The notes below the pieces were generated by a model that worked only from the letters and a program-made list of their open reading frames with translations, was not told the DNA's origin and ran no database searches. DNA of 64,000 nt from CAVRGQ01 sp963720785. GTDB lineage: Bacteria > Actinomycetota > Acidimicrobiia > IMCC26256 > DASPTH01. Shown here in pieces: positions 1-8,637 of the stretch. Within the stretch, counting starts at the first letter, position 1. Each line of letters opens with the position of its first letter. Made by a program: the position numbers and the translations under genes. Where the stretch lies: contig CAVRGQ010000009.1 of the NCBI GenBank assembly GCA_963720785.1, forward strand, positions 1-64,000, given 5' to 3'.

Positions 1-50
1 ACTGTGCGCCAAGGCACAATTTCCGGTCTGGGACAATCGGCTTTGGTGAC

Positions 51-1191
51 ATGACCATGCATATGACCCGGAGCGACGACATCGGCGACGGCCCCCGAGG
101 CGGTCATAGACCTCGACGCCGTGGCACACAACGTGGGCCTGCTGCGCGAGCACGCGGGTTCGGCGCAGGTGATGGTTGTCGTCAAGGCCGACGGGTACGG
201 CCACGGTGCGACGCAGACCGGACGTGCCGCCCTGGCCGCGGGTGCGGCCGAGCTGGGCGTCGCCACCATCATCGAGGCGGTTGCGCTGCGCGGCGACGGC
301 ATCACGGCTCCGGTGCTGGCGTGGCTGCATCCGCCGGGAACCGACTTCGCACCCGCGCTCGAAGCCGACGTGCAGATCGCCGTCTCGTCGCTGCGCCAGA
401 TCGGCGACCTCCGCGACGCGGTCGAGCGAACGGGCCGTGTCGCCACAGTCACCGTCAAAGTCGATACGGGCCTGAATCGCAACGGCGCCAGCCCGGCGGA
501 GTCTATCCGGCGATGCTCACCGCGCTGAAGCGCGCCCTCGCCGAGGACGCGTTCACGGTGCGTGGCCTCATGTCGCATCTGGCGCATGGCGACGACCCCG
601 ATAATCCGCTCAACGACGTTCAGGCGCAACGACTCAAGGAGATGGTCGGCCAGGCTCGCGACCAGGGGTTGCAATACGAGGTGGTGCACCTCGGCAACTC
701 GCCGTCGGTGCTGACGCGCCCGGACCTTGCCTTCGACATGGTTCGACCCGGCATCGCGGTATACGGACAGACGCCGATTCCCGAGCGTGGCGACATGGGG
801 CTGAGGCCCGCGATGACGTTGAAATGCCCTGTGGCCCTGTTGCGTCCGGTACGGGCGGGTGACGGTGTGTCCTATGGCCACACATGGATCGCCGAACGTG
901 ACACCACGCTGGCGCTGCTCCCCATCGGTTATGCCGACGGTGTTTTCCGAAATCTCAGTGGCCGCATCGACGTGCTCATCAACGGGCCGGTACGTAACGT
1001 CGCCGGGCGCGTCTGCATGGACCAACTGGTGGTCGATGTGGGTTCCGACGGCGACGTCTCCGAGGGTGACGATGCGATCCTGTTCGGGCCGGGCACCGGT
1101 GGCGAACTCACCGCTCAGGACTGGGCTGAGCTGCTCAGGCACCATCAACTACGAGGTCGTCACGAGCCCGCGCGGCCGCGTAACGAGCTGA
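51..1191 (+). pseudogene. alr: Alanine racemase, frameshifted and 3'-truncated
   Basis: PLP-dependent enzyme converting L- to D-alanine for peptidoglycan. The PLP-lysine motif VVKADGYGHG is read around 178-207, the catalytic-tyrosine motif GDGVSYGHTW around 861-890, and CMDQ near 1015. The coding frame changes: the N-terminal part (about 67-495, continuing past the TGA at 64) is in frame 1, the middle (about 490-1133) in frame 3, and the last piece GTINYEVVTSPRGRV is back in frame 1 (about 1135-1185). The start is unclear because the ATG codons at 51-65 are in another frame. From memory the protein resembles mycobacterial Alr closely, and its base composition looks less GC-rich than the rest of the window. 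It stops where mycobacterial Alr normally runs on a few more residues. It is either a decayed gene or sequence with indel errors. Confidence 0.85.
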
Positions 1192-2903
1192 AGGCCCTGT
1201 TCGTAGAGGCGTTGCGCGTCGCGCAGCCGCCCCTGCGCAACCCTGATGTCGGCCATCGAGATCGAACAGCCGAGAACGTCGGCAACGTGCCCGATGCGGC
1301 GCATGCCCGCGATCGAATCGGTGTACTCGGCGAAGGCACGGTCGAGGTCGCCCTCCGACCAGGCGGCGAGCCCGAGCAGCGCGTGCGCCGCGGCAGGCCC
1401 GAGCTCGTCCTCGGGCGGCGCGACGGCGAGCAGGCGCTCGGCGTGGTCGACCGTCGCGGCGATGTCGCCACGGGTCAGCGCGAGCGCGGCGCGGAACATC
1501 TCGACCACGCCCGGCAGCGAGCGGAGCTGCACCTCGTCGACGACGATCATGCCCGCCGAATCGCGCGACTCCGGTGCCCGCGCCAACCATCCCTCGATCG
1601 CCGCGAGCTGCGCCTCCACACGGTCGAAGTCGCCCGACGACATGTGCGCGCCGACCAGGCCCGAGGCGAGCACGGGACGGGACGTCACGACCTCCTCGGG
1701 GATGACGCGCGCCCATTCGCGGATCGTCGTGTCGTGGCGGTTGCGCCGCAGCTCCGGGATCGCGAGCTCGGCCAGCTCCGCGGCGCGGTCGAAGTCGGCC
1801 GCCGCCACCGAGTGGCGGATCGCCTCGGCGGCCTCTCCGCGTTCGGCGAACCAGTTGCTCGCCCGTCGGTGCAGCTCGGCGGGGGCGTCGGGTTCCTCGT
1901 CGAGGAGTCGGGCCCGCAGCATGTCGGCGAACAGGTGGTGGTAGCGGTACCAGTCGCGCTTGTCGTCGAGCGGGATGACGAAGAGGTTCATGCGCTCGAG
2001 CGACTCGAGCATCGCCTTGCCTCCCGCCGCCCCCGTGACCGCGTCGCACAACGAACCCTGCAGCCGGTCGAGCACCGAGGTCTGCAGCAGGAATCGGCGC
2101 ACGGTGTCGGGCTGGCGATGGAGCACCTCGCCCACGAGGTAGTCGACGACGAAGCGGTCGTCACCCGCGAAGCCGGCGATGAAGCTCGACGCGTCGTCCC
2201 GGCCCTGCATGGACAGCGCGGCGAGCTGCAATGCCGCTATCCAACCCTCGGTCCGCACCCCGAGCGTTGCGATGTCGGTAGCAGAGAGCTCGAGTGCCAT
2301 CGCGCCATTGAGGTACTCGGCCGCCTCGTCGGCGGTGAACCGCAGGTCGGACGCCCGGATCTCCCCGAGCTCGCCCCGCGCGCGCAGACGGGCCAGGGGC
2401 AGCGGAGGATCGGCGCGGCTCACGACCACGAGCTGCGCACTCGCCGGCAGGTGGTCGAGGAGGTAGGTGAGTCCCTCGTAGATCTCGGGTCGGGTGATGA
2501 CGTGGAGGTCGTCGAGCACGAGCACGACCTCGCCGTCGTACTCGTGCAGCTCGTTCACCAGCGTGGCGAGCATGGCTTCGGCGTCGTCGCCCTCGAGGAG
2601 GGCACCGCTCTTGCCCAACTCGGGCACCGCGGCTCCGAGCGCGGCGAAGACGTACGTCCAGAACAGCGCAAGGTCGTTGTCGCGCTCGTCGAGCGCCAGC
2701 CAGGCCACTGCCGCGCCCCGGTCGGCCGCGCGCCCCAGCCACTCGACCGCGAGGGTCGTCTTGCCGAACCCTGCCGGCGCCGACACCAGCACCAATCGCG
2801 CCTGCGTTGCGTCCGCGAGCCGGGCCCGGAGGCGCGGCCGCTCGATCGCGTTGCCACGCAACGACGGGAGGTGGAACTTCGTCTCGACCAGCGGGCTCGC
2901 CAT
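1149..2903 (-). CDS. MalT/LuxR-family ATP-dependent transcriptional regulator, C-terminally truncated
   Basis: N-terminal part of a large STAND-type regulator. Walker A SAPAGFGKTT lies at residues 41-50 and Walker B LVLDDLH near 128-134, with the winged-helix and helical repeat regions typical of MalT after that. Family members are usually about 850-900 residues with a LuxR helix-turn-helix at the very C-terminus. This reading has only 584 residues, lacks the helix-turn-helix, and its last 11 residues (VTRPRGLVTTS) are antisense of the neighbouring alr, so authentic sequence ends near 1197. As it stands it could bind ATP and ligand but not DNA. It is divergent from the transglutaminase-like gene across a 189-bp gap. 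The truncation more likely reflects the junction than evolution. Confidence 0.85.
   Translation of the reverse strand: MASPLVETKFHLPSLRGNAIERPRLRARLADATQARLVLVSAPAGFGKTTLAVEWLGRAADRGAAVAWLALDERDNDLALFWTYVFAALGAAVPELGKSGALLEGDDAEAMLATLVNELHEYDGEVVLVLDDLHVITRPEIYEGLTYLLDHLPASAQLVVVSRADPPLPLARLRARGELGEIRASDLRFTADEAAEYLNGAMALELSATDIATLGVRTEGWIAALQLAALSMQGRDDASSFIAGFAGDDRFVVDYLVGEVLHRQPDTVRRFLLQTSVLDRLQGSLCDAVTGAAGGKAMLESLERMNLFVIPLDDKRDWYRYHHLFADMLRARLLDEEPDAPAELHRRASNWFAERGEAAEAIRHSVAAADFDRAAELAELAIPELRRNRHDTTIREWARVIPEEVVTSRPVLASGLVGAHMSSGDFDRVEAQLAAIEGWLARAPESRDSAGMIVVDEVQLRSLPGVVEMFRAALALTRGDIAATVDHAERLLAVAPPEDELGPAAAHALLGLAAWSEGDLDRAFAEYTDSIAGMRRIGHVADVLGCSISMADIRVAQGRLRDAQRLYEQGLQLVTRPRGLVTTS
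1180..1200. other. Junction of two truncated genes (possible chimeric join)
   Basis: The alanine racemase reading (+) and the MalT-like reading (-) both lose family similarity at this point. Alr ends in RGRVTS and a stop where the family continues. On the other strand the tetratricopeptide-like region breaks off after YEQGLQL and continues only as antisense of alr (VTRPRG). Two unrelated, convergent genes cut at the same few bases suggests a recombination or assembly join rather than ordinary tail-to-tail genes. Confidence 0.6.
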
Positions 2904-3092
2904 GTGTTCTCAGGTCCCTCGCCACCGGACACGACGCCGACCGACCGTTCGCGCGAGGTCACGTGAACCCCGCCTGCGAGCTTCATGTGTGTAGCACAGC
3001 ACCCATTCATGCCTGCCCGACCGATGTGAATGCTCGGTGACGGACCCCGAAGTCGAGGTTTCGCGGGGTGAGCGCGGCGCGACACTGCAGCG

Positions 3093-3944
3093 GTGCCGCA
3101 GATGTCCCCTCCCCAGCACCAGGTCGGCTGCCGGCTCACCTTCGTGGTGACCGAGCCGGCCCGGTTCGCACTGCAGGTCGCCCCGGCCGCCACCGCGGGC
3201 GCCGTGCACGACGAACGACTGGCGATCACGCTCGACGGCACTCCCGTGACCGACGTGCGCGCGCACCAGGGCGCCCATGGGGCCCGCATCCAGTTGTTCG
3301 CCACGGACCCTGGTCCGCTCACCATCGACTTCGCGACGGTGATCACCGCCGCCGAGGCCCCGCCGGCCGAGGCCATGCGCAACGAGGACGGCGACCCGGT
3401 CGCGGCGCTCGTCGCCCTCCGCCAGAGCCGCTACTGCGAGTCGGACCGGTTGGTCGGGTTCGCTGCCACCGAATTCCCGGGCGCGCTCGACGCCGATCCC
3501 TACGAGACCGCGGTGCGGGTGGCGTCGTGGGTGTTCGAGCGGTTGGCCTACGCGTCGGGGGCGAGCGACCACCTCGACTCCGCCGTCGACACGCTCCTCG
3601 TCGGCGCCGGGGTGTGCCGCGACTACGCGCACCTCACCATCGCGTTCTGCCGAGCGTTGGGGATCCCCGCGCGGCTCGCCTCCGTGTATGCGCCCGGCCT
3701 GTTCCCCATGGACTTCCATGCGGTCGCCGAGGTGCTGGTGGCCGGGACCTGGCTCGCGCTCGACAGCACCCGCCTCGCACCCCGGCCCGAGCTCGTGCGC
3801 ATCGCCACCGGGCGCGACGCGGCCGACACTGCGTTCGCCACCGTGCTGACCGGCCGGGCCGAGCTGACCGAGGTCGAGGTGTTCGCGTCGAGCGACGGCG
3901 ACCTCGCGGCGGACGACCACGTGGCACCAGTGACGCTCGCCTAA
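3093..3944 (+). CDS. Transglutaminase-like cysteine protease family protein
   Basis: Protein of 283 residues with an N-terminal beta-rich region (about 10-90) and a transglutaminase/protease core. The catalytic triad can be read as Cys175 in GVCRDYAH, His209 in MDFHAVAEV and Asp224 in LALDSTR. This arrangement is typical of bacterial transglutaminase-like proteins, which cleave or cross-link peptide bonds; the substrate cannot be told. No signal peptide is visible, so it is probably cytoplasmic. The start is GTG at 3093, with an in-frame ATG at 3102 as alternative. It ends tail-to-tail with the sigma-factor gene, overlapping its stop by 3 bp. Confidence 0.85.
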   Translation: MPQMSPPQHQVGCRLTFVVTEPARFALQVAPAATAGAVHDERLAITLDGTPVTDVRAHQGAHGARIQLFATDPGPLTIDFATVITAAEAPPAEAMRNEDGDPVAALVALRQSRYCESDRLVGFAATEFPGALDADPYETAVRVASWVFERLAYASGASDHLDSAVDTLLVGAGVCRDYAHLTIAFCRALGIPARLASVYAPGLFPMDFHAVAEVLVAGTWLALDSTRLAPRPELVRIATGRDAADTAFATVLTGRAELTEVEVFASSDGDLAADDHVAPVTLA

Positions 3945-5125
3945 TCGCCCCGCTCGCGGAGCGCCTGGTTGAGGCGCGCGGCCTGGCGCGTCTGGTGGTC
4001 ACGCTCGGCGAGGTTCGGTGCGTTGCGCGCCGCGTCCGCGTAGAGACGTGCCGCGAGCTCGAGGTCACCGTTCTTCTCGTGGAAGTACGCGGCGACCGCC
4101 TCGCGACGCGGGACGTCGGCGTCGATCGCCGCCAGCGCCGCGAGGCCCGCCCGCGCGCCGTCGGCCTCGCCCACCGCGACTGCGCGGTTGAGGCGCACGA
4201 TCGGTGTGTCGGTGAAGCGCAGCAGTTCGTCGTACCACTCCACGATCTGCACCCAGTCCGTCTCCTCGACGCGTGGCGCGTCGGCGTGCAGCGCGGCGAT
4301 CGCGGCCTGCGCCTGGTACTCACCGAGCCGGTCACGGGCGAGCGCGGCCTGCAACACCGCGACCCCTTCGGCGACGAGCGCAGTGTCCCACTGACCGCGG
4401 TCCTGCTCGGCGAGGGGCACGAGCTGCCCGTCGGGTGCGGTGCGACTGCGGCGGCGCGCCTGGTGCAACAGCATCAACGCGAGCAGGCCGGCGATCTCGG
4501 GTCCGACCTCGGCCTCGACCTTGGGGTCGTCGATCGCCGCCGCGAGCTGGCGGGTGAGCCGGATCGCCTCGGCGGCGAGATCGACGTCGCCCGAGTACCC
4601 CTCGTTGAACACGAGGTACAGCACCTTCATCACCGTGCGCACGTCGCCGATGCGATCCACCCCGGCCTGCGCGACCGTGCGCTTCGCCCGGCTGATGCGC
4701 TGCGCCATCGTGCTCTCGGGCACGAGGTAGGCGTCGGCGATCTGGCGGGTCGTGAGCCCGCCGACGGCCCGCAGCGTGAGCGCGACGGCCGACGACGGGG
4801 TGAGATCGGGATGCGCGCACAGGAAGTAGAGGTGCAGCGTGTCGTCGGTGGCGGGCACGCTGCCCGCGGGCGGCTCGGTGTCGAAGCGCACCTCGCGGTT
4901 GCGCCGCGCCGTCTCCGAGCGGGTCAGGTCGAGGAACACGCGCCACGCGACCGCGATCAACCAGCCCTTGCGGTCGATCGGCGGATCGCGCTCCCACGCG
5001 GCAAGCGCGCGCACCAGCGCCTCCTGCACCGCGTCCTCGCCCGTCGCGAAGTCGGCACCGCGACGGACGAGGACGCTCAGGACCTGCGGGACGAGCTCGC
5101 GCAGCTCGACCTCGTCCACGGTCAC
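3941..5125 (-). CDS. ECF42-type RNA polymerase sigma factor with C-terminal extension
   Basis: Protein of 394 residues. The first ~170 residues contain sigma region 2 (EDAVQEALVRALAAW) and sigma region 4 (LTTRQIADAYLVPESTMAQRI). The rest is the long DUF6596/TPR-like C-terminal extension (VLYLVFNEGYSGD, then repeated helices ending LARLYADAARNAP-like) that marks the ECF42 group. ECF42 sigma factors are typically encoded next to DGPF/YCII-domain proteins rather than anti-sigma factors, and exactly such a gene lies directly upstream. The start is chosen as the GTG at 5125, which overlaps the TGA of the upstream gene (GTGA), implying translational coupling. The extension probably replaces an anti-sigma factor as the control device. 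Confidence 0.93.
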   Translation of the reverse strand: MTVDEVELRELVPQVLSVLVRRGADFATGEDAVQEALVRALAAWERDPPIDRKGWLIAVAWRVFLDLTRSETARRNREVRFDTEPPAGSVPATDDTLHLYFLCAHPDLTPSSAVALTLRAVGGLTTRQIADAYLVPESTMAQRISRAKRTVAQAGVDRIGDVRTVMKVLYLVFNEGYSGDVDLAAEAIRLTRQLAAAIDDPKVEAEVGPEIAGLLALMLLHQARRRSRTAPDGQLVPLAEQDRGQWDTALVAEGVAVLQAALARDRLGEYQAQAAIAALHADAPRVEETDWVQIVEWYDELLRFTDTPIVRLNRAVAVGEADGARAGLAALAAIDADVPRREAVAAYFHEKNGDLELAARLYADAARNAPNLAERDHQTRQAARLNQALRERGD

Positions 5126-5529
5126 TCGGTGACGGTGGGCGACTCGGACATGAAGGGCCGCAGCTCGAGCCACTCGTGGATCGGCCGACCGCCGGCGCCC
5201 GGCGCCGCGGACAGCTCCCCGGCGAGCTCGATCGCCCGCGCCTCGCTGTCGACGTCGATCACCATCCACCCGGCGACGAGGTCCTTCGTCTCGGCGAACG
5301 GTCCGTCGGTCACCGCGGGCCGGCCCTCGCCGTCGTGGCGCACCCACATGCCTCCGGGCGACAGCGCCTGGGCGTCGACGAACTCGCCGCTCTCCTGGAG
5401 CTTGGCGGCGAAGTCGTTCATGAACTGCACGTGGACGTCGAACTCCTCGGGCGTCCACTGGTCCATCGGGATGTTGTTGACCGGCGCAGGCGCGCCCCGG
5501 TAGTGCTTGAGCAACAGGTACTTGGCCAT
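5122..5529 (-). CDS. YCII/DGPF-domain protein, ECF42 partner
   Basis: Protein of 135 residues with the diagnostic VTDGPFAETK motif near residues 85-94 and the YCII alpha/beta fold pattern (MAKYLLLKHY at the N-terminus). Related proteins are called PhnB/YCII or DGPF proteins. Their biochemical role is unknown, but they accompany ECF42 sigma factors very regularly and are thought to be regulated by, or act with, them. The ATG at 5529 is preceded by a strong AGGAGG ribosome site, which decides this start over upstream in-frame codons. The stop overlaps the sigma-factor start, so the two form an operon. Confidence 0.92.
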   Translation of the reverse strand: MAKYLLLKHYRGAPAPVNNIPMDQWTPEEFDVHVQFMNDFAAKLQESGEFVDAQALSPGGMWVRHDGEGRPAVTDGPFAETKDLVAGWMVIDVDSEARAIELAGELSAAPGAGGRPIHEWLELRPFMSESPTVTE

Positions 5530-5650
5530 GGTGTCCTCCTGTGGACGGGCGGCGGGTGCGCCGCGTGCACGCCAGGGACGGAACCGCTCGCGGGTTCTCG
5601 ACATCCTCGCGGAGATTTCCCGGCGGGCGAATTGGCCCAGGACGCGACTC

Positions 5651-5673
5651 GGCCCGGGTCGTGGACCCGGGCC
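5651..5673 (-). terminator. GC-rich hairpin downstream of tRNA-Val
   Basis: A perfect 10-bp inverted repeat, GGCCCGGGTC with loop GTG and GACCCGGGCC, lies 17 bp beyond the 3' end of the tRNA on its transcript strand. There is no U tract, as is usual in GC-rich actinobacterial hairpin terminators. Inferred to end the tRNA transcript. Confidence 0.55.
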
Positions 5674-5690
5674 GAACTCGTTCACCTGGG

Positions 5691-5762
5691 TGGGCGATAG
5701 CAGATTTGAACTGCTGACCCCTTCCGTGTCAGGGAAGTGCTCTCCCCCTGAGCTAATCGCCC
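5691..5762 (-). tRNA. tRNA-Val (GAC)
   Basis: Reading the minus strand from 5762, the acceptor stem GGGCGAT pairs with ATCGCCC at the 3' end. The D-arm is TAGCTCAGGGGGAGAGCA. The anticodon stem is CTTCC/GGAAG with loop CTGACAC, giving anticodon GAC. The T-arm contains GTTCAAATC. The discriminator base is A at 5691, and CCA is not encoded (CCC follows). Length is 72 nt with no intron. Confidence 0.96.
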
Positions 5763-5827
5763 GGTGAGCGGATCAGGATAGCAACCGGGTCGGGTCGCTC
5801 CCCCACCAACGGCGACTCTTCGCCGGC

Positions 5828-8386
5828 TCATTCGGTCGCGATGGCTTCGAGCACGTTCAGTCGCGACGCCCGCCACGCGGGGCCCACCGCCGCGAGCACC
5901 CCGGCGATCATCGCGCCGAGCACGAAGATGACCAGCTCCCACACCGGCAGCGAGAACACGCTGATGCCCTGGCCGCGCAGCGACCGGGAGAACGCCCAGC
6001 CCCACAGCACGCCGAGCGCGAGTCCGATCACGCCACCCAGCACCGCGATGAGCACCGACTCCCAGCGCACCATGCGGCGCATCTGCCGGCGCGACATGCC
6101 GACCACCCGCAGCAGGCCGAGCTCGCGCGTGCGCTCGAACACGGAGAGCGCCAGCGTGTTGATGATGCCGAGGATCGCGATGATCTCCGACAGCACCAGG
6201 ATGGCGACGATCACCGCCAGGAACTGGTTCACCTGTTCCTGCTGCTGGGCGCGGAACTCGTCGAGCGTGAGCACCTGCAGGTTCGGGAACTCGGTGTCGA
6301 GCGCGCGCCCGAGCGACGCGCCCACCTCGTCGGCGCGGCCGTCGGCGGCCTTCACCAGCACGAGGGAGTCCTGCTGGTCGCCGCCCGCGCCGATGTTCAT
6401 CGCGGTGTTCGTCACCAGGAACGGCACCGACTGCCCGAACAGGCCGATGAAGTTCTTGTTGTCGTAGATGCCCTGCACGACGAGCGGCGTGTACGAGTGG
6501 GTGAACGCCAACGAGATCGGATCGCCCAGCTTCAGGCCGAGGCGCCGTGCGGTGTCGGCCGCGACGAGCACACCGCCGTCGTCGAGTCCGTCGACCGTGC
6601 CCTCGCGCATGCCGAGGTCGACGACCTGGGCGAACTTCGCCGGGTCGACGTTGCCGGTCGTGTAGATGTCACCGTTCACGTTCACGTCGGAGAAGCGCAT
6701 CGGCAGCGCGGCGGTGACGCCGTCGATCGCGGCGACGCGCTGCGCGGCCTCGTCGGAGAAGCCGGCGAAGCCGTCGGCCTTCACCACGTAGTCGGCGCGC
6801 AGCCCCGACGCGGTGTCGGCGGCGACCGACGCGCGCGCCGACGCACCGAACGTGGCCGTGAGCCCGACCAGCGCGAGGCCGATCACCAGCGCGGACGCGG
6901 TGACCGCAGTGCGCCGGGGGTTGCGGATCGCGTTGGCGCACGCGCCAGCGTGCCCGCCGGGCCGAAGCGCCGCAGGGGCGCGCCGATCACCTGCACGACC
7001 GGTCGGACCATCACGGGCAGCAGCAGCACCACGCCGACCAGCACCGCGAACGCGGCGAGCGCGACCACCTCCACCTGCTTGTCGATCCCGTTGACGCGAT
7101 CGGCGCGGTCGAGGCCCCACACGAGGGCGACGGCGCCGCCGACGAGCACCACCAGCCCACCAACGATGCGCCGGCCGTAGCCGCCGCGGCTTGCCGCTCG
7201 CCGGTAGGTCGTTGATCGCCGAGATCGGCGGGACACGTCCGGCGCGGATCGCGGGCAGCACCGACGCGAGGACCGTCACCACGACGCCCACCGCGAGCGA
7301 CACCACGATCGTGCGCGCCTCCAACACGGTGGTGGTCTCGGGGAGGCCGAGGCCGAGCGCGCGCAGCAACTCGAGCAGGCCGACGCCCAGGAGCACGCCG
7401 AGCGCGAGGCCGATCGCCGATGCGACCACGCCCACCACGAACGCCTCGAGCACCACCGAGCGGATCACCTGCCCGCCGGTGGCACCCATCGCGCGCAGCA
7501 GGCCGAGCTCGCGGGTGCGCTGGGTCACGAGGATGGTGAAGGTGTTGAAGATGATGAACGCGCCGACCACCACGCCGATGGCCGCGAACCCGAGCAGTGC
7601 GTAGGTGAAGAACCCGAGGAACTGGCGCACGGTCCGGCCGGTCTGGATGGCGGCCTCGTCGGCGGTGAGCACCTCGTAGCCGCCGCCCAGCGATCCCTCG
7701 ATACGCGTCCGCAGCGCGGCAAGGTCCTCGCCGGGCGCGGCCTGCACGTACACGGCGTTGAGCGCGCCCCGGGCGTCGAACGCCACCTGCGCGGTGGCGA
7801 GGTCGAACGCCGCGCCACTCACGGGACCGAGGTCGCAGCGCTCTCCGAAACAGAAGAACCCGACAATTCGGAACCTCTCCGCGGGCCCCTGGAGCAGGAT
7901 GCGGACCGTGTCGCCGATGTGCAGGCCTTCCTGCTTGGCGGTGCCGGCGTCGACGATCACCTGGTTCGGCCCCTTCGGGGTCTGACTGCCCTTGCCGGAC
8001 AGCCGCAACGGGCCCCCGCGGATCCAGGAGAAGCCGAGCGTCGGAGGACCCCCGCCCTTGATCTGCTCGCCGTCAGCCCCCACCAGGACTGCGGAGCCCC
8101 GCACGAACGGGATGGCCCGGGCCACGCCGGGCACCTGCGCCACCTGGTCGGCCACGGACTCGGGGATGCGGCCCGGATCGGAGCTGCCCCCGACCGTGTT
8201 CGCGGCCTGCACCTGCAGATCGACCCCGGAGACGGTCTGGCGGAAGACGTCGTCGAAGGACTGCTTCACCGTGTCGGTGAGCACGTAGGTGGCGCTGACG
8301 AAGCTGACGCCGAGGAGGACGGCGAGCGCGGTGAGGGCCAGGCGCAGCCGACGGGCCAGCAGGCCCCTGATCGTCGCCTTCCACAT
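5828..8386 (-). CDS. ABC transporter permease with two FtsX domains (frameshifted)
   Basis: A large MacB/FtsX-type permease of about 850 residues. It has an N-terminal membrane segment (RLALTALAVLLGVSFVS), a periplasmic-type domain, a first FtsX domain with the hallmark RTRELGLLRAMGA, further membrane segments, a second soluble domain, and a second FtsX domain with RTRELGLLRVVGMS near the C-terminus. The reading frame shifts at about 7190 and returns at about 6945; the intervening segment (GLVVLVGGAVALVWG and a second hydrophobic stretch) is coherent only in the other frame. The breaks compensate, which fits sequence errors. No ATPase gene is adjacent, although such permeases need one. Start chosen at ATG 8386 just before the first membrane helix. 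Confidence 0.88.
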   Translation of the reverse strand: MWKATIRGLLARRLRLALTALAVLLGVSFVSATYVLTDTVKQSFDDVFRQTVSGVDLQVQAANTVGGSSDPGRIPESVADQVAQVPGVARAIPFVRGSAVLVGADGEQIKGGGPPTLGFSWIRGGPLRLSGKGSQTPKGPNQVIVDAGTAKQEGLHIGDTVRILLQGPAERFRIVGFFCFGERCDLGPVSGAAFDLATAQVAFDARGALNAVYVQAAPGEDLAALRTRIEGSLGGGYEVLTADEAAIQTGRTVRQFLGFFTYALLGFAAIGVVVGAFIIFNTFTILVTQRTRELGLLRAMGATGGQVIRSVVLEAFVVGVVASAIGLALGVLLGVGLLELLRALGLGLPETTTVLEARTIVVSLAVGVVVTVLASVLPAIRAGRVPPISAINDLPASGKPRRLRPAHRWWAGGARRRRRRPRVGPRPRRSRQRDRQAGGGGRARRVRGAGRRGAAAARDGPTGRAGDRRAPAALRPGGHAGACANAIRNPRRTAVTASALVIGLALVGLTATFGASARASVAADTASGLRADYVVKADGFAGFSDEAAQRVAAIDGVTAALPMRFSDVNVNGDIYTTGNVDPAKFAQVVDLGMREGTVDGLDDGGVLVAADTARRLGLKLGDPISLAFTHSYTPLVVQGIYDNKNFIGLFGQSVPFLVTNTAMNIGAGGDQQDSLVLVKAADGRADEVGASLGRALDTEFPNLQVLTLDEFRAQQQEQVNQFLAVIVAILVLSEIIAILGIINTLALSVFERTRELGLLRVVGMSRRQMRRMVRWESVLIAVLGGVIGLALGVLWGWAFSRSLRGQGISVFSLPVWELVIFVLGAMIAGVLAAVGPAWRASRLNVLEAIATE

Positions 8387-8637
8387 CCCGGCTCGCACGC
8401 TCCTTCCCACTCCGTCTCGGGCCCGCCCATCTTGGCCGAGGGCCAACCCGGAACCGGGGCACCCACGGGAGTGCGCCCGAACCGGACCTTTTCCACAGGA
8501 TGGCGGTCTTCGCCCCACCCACGGCAAGAAATCGGTTCGGCTCCGGTCAGGAAACCCTCAAGGCACGACCCCGATCGTGCCGACAACTCTCTTGACCACT
8601 CACAGTGACAAGCAAAGAAGCCTTGGGGAGTCCGAAG

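Noticed and set aside
51..2966. Open frame of 971 codons on the plus strand
   Set aside because: Only the first part follows alanine racemase; the rest is antisense to the MalT-type gene and is Arg/Gly/Pro-rich, as expected for shadow frames in GC-rich DNA.
3004..3032. CATTCA ... TGAATG inverted repeat between the MalT-type and transglutaminase-like genes
   Set aside because: Six-bp arms with a 17-bp spacer are expected by chance and there is no other support for an operator.
3068..5503. Open frame of 811 codons on the plus strand
   Set aside because: Antisense to the ECF42 sigma factor and its partner, and overlapping the transglutaminase-like gene in another frame; no conserved motifs.
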